A stretch of 64,000 bases of DNA from Paracoccus amoyensis (GTDB taxonomy: Bacteria; Pseudomonadota; Alphaproteobacteria; Rhodobacterales; Rhodobacteraceae): the NCBI RefSeq assembly GCF_014490725.1, contig NZ_JACOQL010000001.1, positions 744,001 to 808,000 on the forward strand, written 5' to 3'. The notes under the pieces were generated by a model. The model saw nothing but the letters and a program-made list of their open reading frames with translations, ran no database searches and was not told the DNA's origin. The position numbers and the translations under genes are program-made. Of the stretch, positions 8,422 through 16,985 are shown piece by piece (the first letter of the stretch is position 1; each line of letters starts with the position of its first letter).

Positions 8422-11323
8422 AGGATTTCATCATTCCGCAATTCCCGCCCGGCGATGATCGCGACATGGGCACGAAAATCGGCACCGGTGCGCCGGTATC
8501 GCTGGTGATCGACGGGATCGCCGTCACGGTGCCTGCGGGCACGTCGGTGATGCGCGCCGCTGCCGAAGCGGGCGTTGACGTGCCCAAACTGTGCGCCAGC
8601 GACAATATAGAAGCCTTCGGGTCTTGTCGGTTGTGTGTGGTTCAGATTGATGGCCGGCGTGGCACGCCTGCCTCCTGCACGACGCCGGTTGCCGAGGGAA
8701 TGGTGGTCCACACGCAATCTGAAAAACTGCGCAAGCTACGCCGCGGCGTCATGGAGCTGTATATCAGCGATCACCCGCTGGACTGCCTGACCTGTTCGGC
8801 CAATGGTGATTGCGAATTGCAGGATGCGGCGGGGGCCGTGGGGCTGCGCGATGTGCGCTATGAAGCGCCTGTGGGCGGCAGGCTGGACAACCATTTTGCC
8901 CGCCGCAACGGGGCCGAGGTGAATGCCCTTTATATCCCCAAGGACGACAGCAATCCCTATTTCAGCTATGACCCGGCGAAATGTATTGTCTGCTCCCGCT
9001 GCGTGCGTGCCTGCGAGGAAGTGCAGGGCACCTTTGCGCTGACCATCGAAGGGCGCGGATTTGACAGCCGTGTCAGTGCGGGCGCGATTGGCGACGATTT
9101 CCTGACCTCGGATTGTGTCAGTTGCGGCGCTTGCGTGCAGGCTTGCCCGACCGCGACCTTGCAGGAAAAATCGGTGATCGAGCTGGGAACGCCGCAGCGC
9201 TCGATCATCACGACCTGCGCCTATTGCGGCGTTGGCTGTTCGTTCAAAGCTGAACTGAACGGCGATCAACTGGTGCGCATGGTCCCTTACAAGCACGGCA
9301 AGGCAAACCGGGGCCATAGCTGTGTCAAGGGGCGCTTTGCCTATGGCTATGCCAAGCACAAGGATCGCATCCTGAACCCGATGATCCGCAACAGCATTGA
9401 TGAGCCGTGGCGAGAGGTGGGTTGGGACGAGGCCATGGCCTTTGCCGCCAGCCGCATCGCGACATTCAGAAGCATCATGGCCGCCAGTCCATCGGCGTCA
9501 TCACCTCCAGCCGCTGCACCAATGAGGAAACCTATCTGGTGCAGAAACTGACCCGCGCAGTCTTTCGCAACAACAATACCGACACCTGCGCACGGGTCTG
9601 CCATTCGCCGACCGGCTATGGTCTGGGCAAGACCTATGGCACCTCGGCCGGGACGCAGGATTTTGATAGCGTTGCGGATGCGGATGTCGTCGTTATCATC
9701 GGCGCGAATCCGACGGATGGGCACCCGGTCTTTGCCTCTCGCCTGAAGGCACGGCTGCGTCAGGGGGCGAAGCTTATCGTGATCGACCCGCGCCGCACGG
9801 ATATCGTGCGTTCCGCCCATGTCGAGGCGGCCTTTCACCTGCCACTGAAACCCGGCACCAATGTGGCGGTCGTGACGGCAATGGCGCATGTGATCGTGAC
9901 CGAAGGGCTGTTCGACGAAGCCTTTATTCGCGAACGCTGTGACTGGGACGAATTTCAGTATTATGTGGATTTCGTCGCCGATCCTCGCCATTCCCCCGAA
10001 AACATCGAGGCAATGACCGGCGTCCCAGCCGATGATTTGCGACAGGCCGCGCGCCTTTATGCGACGGGCGGCAATGGGGCGATCTATTACGGACTGGGCG
10101 TCACCGAACATAGCCAGGGTTCGACGACCGTCATCGGCATCGCCAATTTGGCCATGCTGACCGGAAATATCGGTCGCGCGGGCGTGGGCGTGAATCCCTT
10201 GCGCGGGCAGAATAACGTGCAGGGCTCCTGCGATATGGGCAGCTTTCCGCATGAATTGCCCGGCTATCGCCACGTGAAACTGCCCGAGGTCCGGGCGATC
10301 TATGAAAACGCGTGGGGGGTGGAAATCGATCCCGAACCCGGCCTGCGCATCCCGAACATGCTGGATGCGGCGGTCGAGGGCACCTTTCGCGGGCTGTATT
10401 GTCAGGGCGAAGATATCTTGCAGTCCGACCCGGATACACACCACGTGGCCGCTGGCTTGCGGGCGATGGATTGCGTCATCGTCCATGACCTGTTCCTGAA
10501 TGAGACGGCAAATTACGCCCATGTCTTCCTGCCCGGTTCGTCGTTTCTGGAAAAGGACGGCACATTCACCAATGCCGAACGCCGCATCAATCGCGTGCGT
10601 CGCGTGATGGCGCCGCGCAACGGCTATGAGGATTGGGAAATCACCCAGATGCTGGCCAATGCGATGGGCGGAAACTGGACCTATACCCACCCGTCGCAGA
10701 TCATGGATGAAATCGCGGCCACGACGCCCAGCTTTGCCAATGTCAGCTATGAACTGCTTGAGGAGAAAGGCTCGGTCCAGTGGCCGTGCAATGGCTCTGC
10801 CCCCGAAGGCACGCCGATGATGCATGTCGATGGCTTTGTCAGCGGAAAGGGGCATTTCATGGTCACGGAATATGTCGCGACCGACGAACGCGCCGGGCCT
10901 CGCTTCCCCTTGCTGCTGACCACGGGGCGTATCCTGTCGCATTATAATGTGGGTGCGCAGACGCGGCGGACGGAAAATGTCGTCTGGCATCCCGAGGATA
11001 TATTGGAAATTCATCCTCATGACGCCGAACAGCGTGGCGTCAAGGAGGGGGATTGGGTGCGGCTGGCATCGCGGGCGGGCGAAACCACCCTGCGTGCGAC
11101 ACTGACGGACCGGGTTGCGGCGGGCGTGGTTTATACGACCTTCCATCACCCGACGACGCAGGCTAACGTCGTGACCACGGATTTTTCGGATTGGGCCACG
11201 AACTGCCCGGAATACAAGGTCACAGCGGTGCAGGTCAGTCCTTCGAATGGTCCGTCGGACTGGCAGGAAAGCTATAACGCGCAGGCCGAATTGGCCCGGC
11301 GGATTTTGCCAGCGGCGGAATGA
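8418..11323 (+). pseudogene. fdsA: NAD-dependent formate dehydrogenase alpha subunit (molybdenum catalytic subunit), frameshifted
   Basis: This is the catalytic subunit that oxidises formate to CO2 at a bis-MGD molybdenum centre, but it reads in two frames: 8418 to about 9467, then about 9470 to 11323. Restoring one missing base near 9468 gives a continuous protein of about 968 residues, normal for FdsA. Order of domains: N-terminal 2Fe-2S (CASDNIEAFGSCRLC), His-Cys cluster (HPLDCLTCSANGDC), two 4Fe-4S motifs (CIVCSRCVRAC, CVSCGACVQAC), the Mo-domain cluster (CAYCGVGC), then the molybdopterin domains. The catalytic position is Cys-His (ARVCHSPTG, about residue 395), so it is not a selenoprotein. 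As written, frame 1 ends at 9551 and lacks the active site. Every other domain and the downstream genes are intact, so a sequencing error or a very recent mutation is likely. Confidence 0.9.
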
Positions 11324-12148
11324 ATGACATTGCCGGACCCGACAGCACGGGCGAAAGCCAGCCATTATCGGAACAGCAGCGTTTCCGCAGTCAGCCGCGA
11401 GTTGCCCGAGGAAACGGCTGTGGCGATGGTTTATAACGGCTCGACCCAGGCGGTGATGATGGCGACGCCTGCCGATCTGGAGGACTTCGGCTATGGCTTT
11501 TCGCTGACCGAAGGTATCGTCGATCACCCCGATCAGATTGCTTCATCCGAGGTGATCGCGCATCCCAAAGGATTGGAAGTGCAGATGTGGCTGGCCGAAG
11601 ACCGGGCCGAGGCGATTTCAGCGCGTCGGCGCGCGATGGCCGGACCAGTGGGCTGCGGGCTATGCGGGATCGACAGTCTGGATCAGGCGGTGCGGGATCT
11701 GCCCGACCTCAGCAACCTTGGGCCGGGCTTGACCGTCGCGGAAATCAGCGGCGCCACCGACGCCTTGCGTGCGTGGCAACCCTTGCATGATCGCAGCCGC
11801 GCGGTTCACGCTGCCGGATTTCTGATGCCGGGGCATGGAATCCTGATGGCCCGCGAAGATGTGGGCCGCCACAATGCGCTGGACAAGCTGATAGGTGCGA
11901 TGGCGCGTCAGGGTGTTGATGCAGGGCAGGGGATGTTCGTGTTGACCAGCCGCGTCTCGGTCGAGATGGTGCAGAAAAGTGCGATGGCGGGCTGTGCCGT
12001 GCTGGTCGCGGTGTCGGCACCAACCCTGCACGCGCTGCGTCTGGCCGAACAGGCCGGGATCACGCTGGCCGCATTTGCGCGCGGCGATGGTTTCGATCTG
12101 TTTTCACATCCCCACCGACTTTCCGACAGGATTTCCGATGTCGCCTGA
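11324..12148 (+). CDS. fdsC: Formate dehydrogenase accessory sulfurtransferase (FdhD/FdsC family)
   Basis: A 274-residue FdhD-family chaperone. The family passes a sulfur from a cysteine desulfurase to the molybdenum cofactor and holds bis-MGD before insertion into the formate dehydrogenase. The conserved Cys pair is visible in GPVGCGLCGIDSL, and GFSLTEGI, HAAGFLMPG, REDVGRHNALDKLIG, and TSRVSVEMVQKSAMAG are family hallmarks. The ATG at 11324 comes directly after the fdsA stop codon, indicating coupled translation. Its 3' end overlaps fdsD by 11 bases. In fds operons this gene is named fdsC; it is the functional equivalent of fdhD. Confidence 0.93.
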   Translation: MTLPDPTARAKASHYRNSSVSAVSRELPEETAVAMVYNGSTQAVMMATPADLEDFGYGFSLTEGIVDHPDQIASSEVIAHPKGLEVQMWLAEDRAEAISARRRAMAGPVGCGLCGIDSLDQAVRDLPDLSNLGPGLTVAEISGATDALRAWQPLHDRSRAVHAAGFLMPGHGILMAREDVGRHNALDKLIGAMARQGVDAGQGMFVLTSRVSVEMVQKSAMAGCAVLVAVSAPTLHALRLAEQAGITLAAFARGDGFDLFSHPHRLSDRISDVA

Positions 12149-12338
12149 CAAGATGATCCGCATGGCGAACCAGATCGCGACCTTTTTCAAATCCCAGCCG
12201 GGCGACGCACCGGAAAAAATTGCTGACCATCTGCGCGACTTCTGGGAGCCGCGGATGCGCCAGCAATTGTTAAGCTATATCTCGCAAGGGGGCGAGGGGC
12301 TTGACGAATTGGTGACGAAAGCCGCGTTGCGATTGTGA
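12138..12338 (+). CDS. fdsD: NAD-dependent formate dehydrogenase delta subunit
   Basis: A 66-residue protein starting at the ATG inside the last codons of fdsC (11-base overlap). It matches the small FdsD family (DUF5070-like/FdsD): MIRMANQIATFF, the HLRDFWEPRMRQQL core and a GLDELVTKAA end. FdsD is required for full activity of NAD-dependent formate dehydrogenases and is thought to help assembly or stability. It closes the fds operon; the next gene starts 54 bases later behind a small palindrome. Confidence 0.88.
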   Translation: MSPDKMIRMANQIATFFKSQPGDAPEKIADHLRDFWEPRMRQQLLSYISQGGEGLDELVTKAALRL

Positions 12339-12353
12339 AACCGGAACCGGTTT
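12338..12353. repeat. Perfect palindrome after fdsD
   Basis: AAACCGG and CCGGTTT separated by AA, beginning at the last base of the fdsD stop codon. The 2-base loop and lack of a T-run argue against a terminator; a protein-binding site in front of the lipid-kinase gene is possible. Confidence 0.4.
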
Positions 12354-12392
12354 GGCGGGTTAGGCTGAAACAGCAGAGCCACGGAACTGGTT

Positions 12393-13340
12393 ATGACGCA
12401 GAAAAACCCCCAGCCAGTCGACCTCTCAAAAGCGCGGCTTTGTGTGATCCGAAATCGCGGGTCAGGGAAAGAGGACGATCAGGTCGTCCGGACAATCACC
12501 GAAGGATTGCAGCCGTTTGTTGCAGAATTTGACCTGCGGCAGACCGATGAAGGCAGTCAGTTGCTGGACATGGCACGACAAGCTGTCGATGACGGTTTCG
12601 ATATCATCGTTGCCGCCGGAGGCGATGGCACACAGTCTGCCGTTGCTGGTGCGCTTGCCGGCAGCGATGCAACGATGGGCGTCTTGCCCGGCGGCACCTT
12701 CAACTATTTCGCGCGTGACCTTGGCGTGGGCGAAACGATGGAAGACGCCATTCAGACTTTGCGCAATGGCGTCGCGAAACAGGTGGATGTCGGTCAGATA
12801 GAAAACCTGATTTTCCTGAACAACGTCAGTCTGGGCATCTATCCGCATATCCTGAAAACGCGGGAAAGCATCTATCGCAGGTGGGGGCGCTCTCGCATTG
12901 CGGCTTATTGGTCGGTGCTGGTCGCGCTGCGCCGTTTGCGCCATCCCATGAACTTGACTGCCCGTGTCGAGGGCGAAAGCAAAAGCTATTCCACCGCCTT
13001 GGCCTTTGTCGCACGCAGCGCCTATCAACTGGAAAGTTTCGGGTTGGAAGGTGCTGACGCCATACGCGATGGCAATTTCGCAGTCTTGATTGCAAAGGCG
13101 CGCAAACCCGTTCCTTTGCTGCGATCTGCCCTTCGGCTGACGATTGGTCTAAGTGCAAAGGATAGCGATTTCGACCTGATCATCACCGACGAAATCAACA
13201 TCGAAACATATAAACCACAGCAGTTGATTGCGCATGACGGCGAAAAGACCCGACTGGCAAGCCCGTTTCATCTGAAGGTCTGGCATGATGCCCTGACCGT
13301 ATTGGTGCCCGCCGGTGGAGAGAACAAGACCAAGGACTAA
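12393..13340 (+). CDS. Diacylglycerol/lipid kinase family protein (YegS/DagK-like)
   Basis: A 315-residue member of the DAGK-catalytic family, which phosphorylates lipid alcohols with ATP. The nucleotide-binding GGDGT motif is present (IIVAAGGDGTQSAVAGAL), followed by MGVLPGGTFNYFARDLG, the expected second motif. The C-terminal half is the beta-rich domain with NNVSLGIYPH. There is no membrane helix, so it is probably cytoplasmic and membrane-associated. The true substrate is unknown. The metallophosphoesterase gene begins 3 bases after its stop, so the two are almost certainly co-transcribed; kinase and phosphoesterase acting on related molecules is an inference. Confidence 0.85.
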   Translation: MTQKNPQPVDLSKARLCVIRNRGSGKEDDQVVRTITEGLQPFVAEFDLRQTDEGSQLLDMARQAVDDGFDIIVAAGGDGTQSAVAGALAGSDATMGVLPGGTFNYFARDLGVGETMEDAIQTLRNGVAKQVDVGQIENLIFLNNVSLGIYPHILKTRESIYRRWGRSRIAAYWSVLVALRRLRHPMNLTARVEGESKSYSTALAFVARSAYQLESFGLEGADAIRDGNFAVLIAKARKPVPLLRSALRLTIGLSAKDSDFDLIITDEINIETYKPQQLIAHDGEKTRLASPFHLKVWHDALTVLVPAGGENKTKD

Positions 13341-13343
13341 GTC

Positions 13344-14189
13344 GTGACGCGTATCCTTCATTTGTCAGATCTACACTTCGGATTTGAGCGGAAACAACTG
13401 GTCGGACCGTTATTGGCACTGGTAAACCGCCTGCGCGCCGATCTGGTCGTCGTGACCGGCGACCTGACGCATCGCGGGCGTCCCGGTGAATATCGCAAGG
13501 CTGCCGAGTTTCTGGACCAGATAACCGCTCCGGTCATGGCTGTTCCGGGCAACCATGATGTTCCGCTTTATAATATTCCGGTCCGCTTTCTGATCCCCTA
13601 CAGGAACTATGAACAAGCGATCAGTCCCGACCTGTCGCCAACCCGGCAGGCAGGTGACGTTCGCGTTTTCGGCGTGAACAGTGTCGATCCGTTCACCGTT
13701 CAGCGCGGCGTTCTGCGACCCAAGGATATTACGGGTGTGATTGCCGGGCTGGATCCCCTGGCCACCAATATCGTCGCGCTGCATCACCCGATGGAGCAGT
13801 TGCCACAGGTGGATAAGGAGTTGGCCCGCAATGCGCCGCAATCCCTGGCATCCATGGCGCAGGCCGGGGTTCAGATCGCGCTTAGCGGGCATCTGCATCT
13901 GTATGATACGGATATGCTGATGGCGGTGACGGCTTACCCTGAAATCCTGCAGGTTCAGGCAGGGACGGCGCTATGCGACCGTGCGGGTGATCTGCAGAAT
14001 GAGTTTGCGGTGCTGGATATAAACGGGACCGAACTGACCATCGAGCGGCACATCGCACCGATGGACCAGCAGGGATTTCAGCCCCCCTTGTTGCAGCACT
14101 ATTCCCGCGCTTCGGGTGTTTGGGTTGCGCTGGATCGGGATACGGAAACACTTCCGGGCGCGACCGAGACGGTCTTCAGAACTGCATGA
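13344..14189 (+). CDS. Metallophosphoesterase (calcineurin-like, class III phosphodiesterase type)
   Basis: A 281-residue calcineurin-like phosphoesterase. All the metal-binding blocks are visible in order: LHLSDLHFG, VVTGDLTHRG, VPGNHD, LHHPME and SGHLHLYD. These bind two divalent metals for phosphodiester or phosphomonoester hydrolysis. The start is GTG at 13344 after AAGGAC. It follows the lipid-kinase-like gene with 3 bases between them. The last 91 bases overlap the convergent modC gene. The substrate is unknown: cyclic nucleotides, nucleotide sugars (LpxH-like) and lipid headgroups are all possible, and nothing in the sequence decides. Confidence 0.87.
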   Translation: MTRILHLSDLHFGFERKQLVGPLLALVNRLRADLVVVTGDLTHRGRPGEYRKAAEFLDQITAPVMAVPGNHDVPLYNIPVRFLIPYRNYEQAISPDLSPTRQAGDVRVFGVNSVDPFTVQRGVLRPKDITGVIAGLDPLATNIVALHHPMEQLPQVDKELARNAPQSLASMAQAGVQIALSGHLHLYDTDMLMAVTAYPEILQVQAGTALCDRAGDLQNEFAVLDINGTELTIERHIAPMDQQGFQPPLLQHYSRASGVWVALDRDTETLPGATETVFRTA

Positions 14190-15217
14190 ACCGATTTGCC
14201 GGGGCGGAGGTTCAAGGTTGCTGCCGAGCGGCGGGTGATGTGGGACAGGATCGTCTCTGTTCCCATATCCAGCCGCACCAGAACGCCCTCGGGCGTATCT
14301 GACAGATCGCGGATATGTGCTGCGATGATATTCAGCGCAGATATGCCGGTTGGCGGTTCAAGCGCCAGAAGCACATCCTTGGCCATGATCCGCAGGCGCA
14401 ATTCAGCGCCGGGCTGTAACCGATGCTGTGCCAGCCACAGGGAACCGCCAGATGTTTGCAGCCGGGCCAGCCCATCGGCTTCTATCGCCTCGACCCGTGC
14501 GCGAATGATCGCCCCCGCCTCGGCCATCCCCAGCAAAGAAGCGGTCGCCGGATCGCTGAAAATCTCGCTTGTCGGACCCGCCGCCACGACGCGTCCCGCA
14601 TTAAGCATCACAACCGTGGTTGCCAGACGTGCAACTTCGCTGACCGAGTGGGTCACATAAAGGATCGGCAGGTGCGTTTCATCCCGCAGGCGTTCCAGAT
14701 AGGGCAGGATTTCGGCCTTGCGGGCATCGTCCAGCGCAGCCAGCGGTTCATCCATCAACAGCATCCGGGGACGCGACAGGATTGCGCGCCCAATCGCGAC
14801 ACGCTGTTTTTCACCGCCCGACAAGGCACCGGGGCGACGCGTCAGCAAATGCTCAATTCCCATCATGTCGACGATATGACCGAAATCCGTGCTAGCTTTG
14901 CGGGTTTTCGCGAACCAGCCGCCATAAAGCAGGTTTTGTCGAACCGTCAGATGCGGAAACAGCCTGGCATCCTGAAAGACATATCCAACTTGGCGCCGAT
15001 GCGCTGGCAGATACTGTCGTTTGGCGCTGTCATAGAAAACCACGCCATCCACCTCGATCTGGCCGGAATCGGGCCGGGAAAGACCGGCAATTGCATTGAT
15101 GATAGTTGTCTTTCCCGAACCGGATTGGCCGAACAGCACCGTCAGCCCTGCGGGCGCACTGAACCCTGCATCCAGATCGAAGCCCAAGAAATGCTGTTGA
15201 ATATTGACCACCAGCAT
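14099..15217 (-). CDS. modC: Molybdate ABC transporter ATP-binding protein
   Basis: A 372-residue ATPase that powers molybdate import. It has Walker A (FGQSGSGKTT), Q-loop region (GYVFQDARLFPHL), signature LSGGEKQRVAIGRA, Walker B LLMDEPLAALD and the switch His in YVTHSVSE. The C-terminal part is a molybdate-binding TOBE domain (about residues 290-350). The ATG at 15217 overlaps the modB stop codon (ATGA), so translation is coupled. Its 3' end overlaps the convergent metallophosphoesterase gene by 91 bases, including the end of the TOBE domain. Confidence 0.95.
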   Translation of the reverse strand: MLVVNIQQHFLGFDLDAGFSAPAGLTVLFGQSGSGKTTIINAIAGLSRPDSGQIEVDGVVFYDSAKRQYLPAHRRQVGYVFQDARLFPHLTVRQNLLYGGWFAKTRKASTDFGHIVDMMGIEHLLTRRPGALSGGEKQRVAIGRAILSRPRMLLMDEPLAALDDARKAEILPYLERLRDETHLPILYVTHSVSEVARLATTVVMLNAGRVVAAGPTSEIFSDPATASLLGMAEAGAIIRARVEAIEADGLARLQTSGGSLWLAQHRLQPGAELRLRIMAKDVLLALEPPTGISALNIIAAHIRDLSDTPEGVLVRLDMGTETILSHITRRSAATLNLRPGKSVHAVLKTVSVAPGSVSVSRSSATQTPEARE

Positions 15218-15915
15218 CAGTTTGCCCTGATCCGCTTGGCGACGGCCTGCGCCACCCATTCGGACAAGGCCAGGGCGGCAATGGCGATGAAAATGGCGAT
15301 CAACACCAGTTTTGCGGCCGAACTTTCACCGCCGGGCACTTGCAGGAATGAATAGATGGCGGAGGGCAAGGTTTGCGTCTGACCTGGAATGTTGGAGACG
15401 AATGTGATCGTTGCCCCGAATTCGCCCATGGCCTTGGCAAAGGCCAGCACCATGCCTGCCAGAATACCGGGCAGGATCAGCGGCAGGGTCACGGTCAGAA
15501 AGACCCAGAACCGGGACGCGCCAAGGGTCGAGGCTGCAGCCTCCAACCGGGGATCGACCGCCTCGACCGCCAGACGGATCGCGCGCACCAGCAAGGGAAA
15601 CGACATCACGGCAGCGGCCAAAGCCGCGCCGGTCCAGCGGAAGGCAAAGACGATGCCGAACCATTGATCCAGAAACTGTCCGACCGTTCCGCGCCGTCCG
15701 AAGGTCAGCAACAGCAGATAGCCCGTCACGACGGGGGGCAGCACCAGCGGCAAATGGACCAGCCCGTTCAGAACGCCATGTCCCCAGAACCGCCATCGCG
15801 CCAGCGCATAGGCCACCAGCACGCCCAACGGCAGGCTGGCCAACACCGCGACGATCGAAACTTTCAGCGACAGGGCAACGGCCTGCCATTCCTGCGGGGT
15901 CAGCCAGTCGGTCAC
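15217..15915 (-). CDS. modB: Molybdate ABC transporter permease
   Basis: A 232-residue inner-membrane permease with about five to six hydrophobic helices. The EAA loop that contacts the ATPase is readable as EAAASTLGASRFWVFLTVTL, and GEFGATITFVSNIPGQTQTL is characteristic of ModB. It starts 4 bases after the modA stop codon and its own stop overlaps the modC start, giving a tight modA-modB-modC operon. Confidence 0.95.
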   Translation of the reverse strand: MTDWLTPQEWQAVALSLKVSIVAVLASLPLGVLVAYALARWRFWGHGVLNGLVHLPLVLPPVVTGYLLLLTFGRRGTVGQFLDQWFGIVFAFRWTGAALAAAVMSFPLLVRAIRLAVEAVDPRLEAAASTLGASRFWVFLTVTLPLILPGILAGMVLAFAKAMGEFGATITFVSNIPGQTQTLPSAIYSFLQVPGGESSAAKLVLIAIFIAIAALALSEWVAQAVAKRIRAN

Positions 15916-15919
15916 GTGA

Positions 15920-16684
15920 TCACTTCAATACGGTAAAGCCCTGTTTCTCGAAGGCTGTTGCAGCCTGATCCGACGATAGCACATCATAGAATGCGCGGTC
16001 AGCCTCATCCGCAGCAACGCTGGTCAGCGCGGCCGGATAGATGATCTTGGGATAGCTGTCAGCGGGAAATTCTCCGATCACGGTGACATTGTCCTCGGCT
16101 GCGGCATCGGTGGCATAGACGATGCCATAAGGCGCCTCGCCGGTCGCGACCAGGGCCAGTGCGGCACGCACATTGTCGACCTGCGCAACATCCGGCGCAA
16201 CCGCATCCCAGATTCCAAGGGTTTCCAGCGCCGCCTTGCCATATTGACCGGCGGGCACGGAATCGACCAGGGCCATCGCCAGTTTGCCGTCGCCCAGCAT
16301 GGTGGGCAGGTCCAGATCTTTCATCGCATCTTCCGACAGCACTTCGGCCTCTTGGCCATGCGCGATCAGGACCAGCTTGTTGCCCAGCAGGTCTTCGCGC
16401 GTGCCCTCGGCCAGCAGTCCGGCCTTTTCGACCTCGTCCATCCATTCCTCATTGGCCGAAATGAAAATATCGGCAGGCGCCCCCTGAATGATCTGCTGCG
16501 CCAGCTGGTTCGACCCGGCATAAGAGATCGTGACATGATTTCCGGTGTCTTCAGTATAGCTGGCGGCAACCTCGTCCAGCGCGTTTTTCAGCGATGCGGC
16601 GGCGAAAACGGTGATCTCCTCTGCCCAGACCGGCAGGGCGGTCGCGGTGAAGGCGGTGGCAAGTAGGATGGAGCCTGGACGCAT
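15920..16684 (-). CDS. modA: Molybdate ABC transporter periplasmic binding protein
   Basis: A 254-residue secreted protein that captures molybdate. It begins with a signal peptide (MRPGSILLATAFTATALPVWA) and continues with EITVFAAASLKNALDEVA, the ModA signature for oxyanion binding, then SYAGSNQLAQQIIQGAPADIF. The ATG at 16684 has a strong GGAGGAAG site 7 bases upstream; the longer upstream reading frame lacks signal-peptide properties. It is the first gene of modABC, divergent from rpsA, with a dyad resembling a Mo-box 25 bases ahead of the start. Confidence 0.95.
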   Translation of the reverse strand: MRPGSILLATAFTATALPVWAEEITVFAAASLKNALDEVAASYTEDTGNHVTISYAGSNQLAQQIIQGAPADIFISANEEWMDEVEKAGLLAEGTREDLLGNKLVLIAHGQEAEVLSEDAMKDLDLPTMLGDGKLAMALVDSVPAGQYGKAALETLGIWDAVAPDVAQVDNVRAALALVATGEAPYGIVYATDAAAEDNVTVIGEFPADSYPKIIYPAALTSVAADEADRAFYDVLSSDQAATAFEKQGFTVLK

Positions 16685-16708
16685 TAATTCTTCCTCCCGG
16701 AGCTGGCT

Positions 16709-16733
16709 GCGATATATCCGGCAGAACATAACC
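16709..16733. promoter_or_regulatory. Candidate Mo-box (ModE/MopA-type site) ahead of modA
   Basis: An imperfect inverted repeat: on the minus strand GGTTATGT is followed by a spacer and ATATATCGC, so both arms resemble the CGNTATAT arms of known molybdate-repressor boxes. It lies 25 bases upstream of the modA start and overlaps the likely -10 element, fitting repression when molybdate is plentiful. No modE gene is in the window. The arms match at 6 of 10 positions. Confidence 0.42.
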
Positions 16734-16755
16734 ACATCAGGAATTCCGCCCGCAA
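16726..16755 (-). promoter_or_regulatory. Candidate modA promoter
   Basis: Reading leftward, TTGCGG (16755-16750) and TTATGT (16731-16726) are separated by 18 bases and lie about 40 bases ahead of the modA start. The match to a sigma-70 promoter is modest; it gains weight from overlapping the Mo-box. Confidence 0.35.
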
Positions 16756-16799
16756 GAGTTATTTCCGACCGGCCATATCGCAAGAGATGCAATTTATCG

Positions 16800-16828
16800 T
16801 TGAGTTTCCCTGTTTTCACGCTTATATC
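16800..16828 (+). promoter_or_regulatory. Candidate rpsA promoter
   Basis: TTGAGT (16800-16805), a 17-base spacer and TATATC (16823-16828) fit a sigma-70 promoter. Transcription from here would leave a leader of about 150 bases before rpsA, room for the S1 autoregulation known in other bacteria. Confidence 0.42.
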
Positions 16829-16985
16829 GGCGACAGTCTTTCGGGCGAAATGGTCACAACAGGCCACTGCAAATATGGGTCGGGCGAACAGCCGCGACCC
16901 TTTGTCGTTCCCAAAGGACACCATAAAGACCGGCGGAGCCAACCGTCAGGCCAGAAAAAACGATGAAAAAGGAAACCGTTACTGC

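Larger units (their letters stand above)
16685..16985. other. Divergent modA-rpsA intergenic region
   Basis: About 300 bases without a credible gene, holding the modA promoter with its candidate Mo-box (leftward) and the rpsA promoter and long leader (rightward), each listed separately. Confidence 0.7.

Noticed and set aside
9407-9470. Separate start for a second FdsA polypeptide at 9407
   Set aside because: The codon is GTG without a ribosome-binding site and the first 20 residues are out-of-frame FdsA sequence; a frameshift explains it better.
9590-9610. Selenocysteine in the formate dehydrogenase active site
   Set aside because: The codon at the catalytic position is TGC (Cys) followed by a His codon, not TGA.
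9347-11527. A 726-codon open frame on the minus strand opposite fdsA
   Set aside because: The plus strand carries the conserved molybdopterin enzyme. The minus-strand product is His/Arg/Gln-rich with no family features, as expected from codon bias in GC-rich DNA.
16611-16985. 125-residue N-terminal extension of ribosomal protein S1
   Set aside because: It crosses the modA start and promoter, and S1 of alphaproteobacteria starts at MEEFEALL-type sequence.
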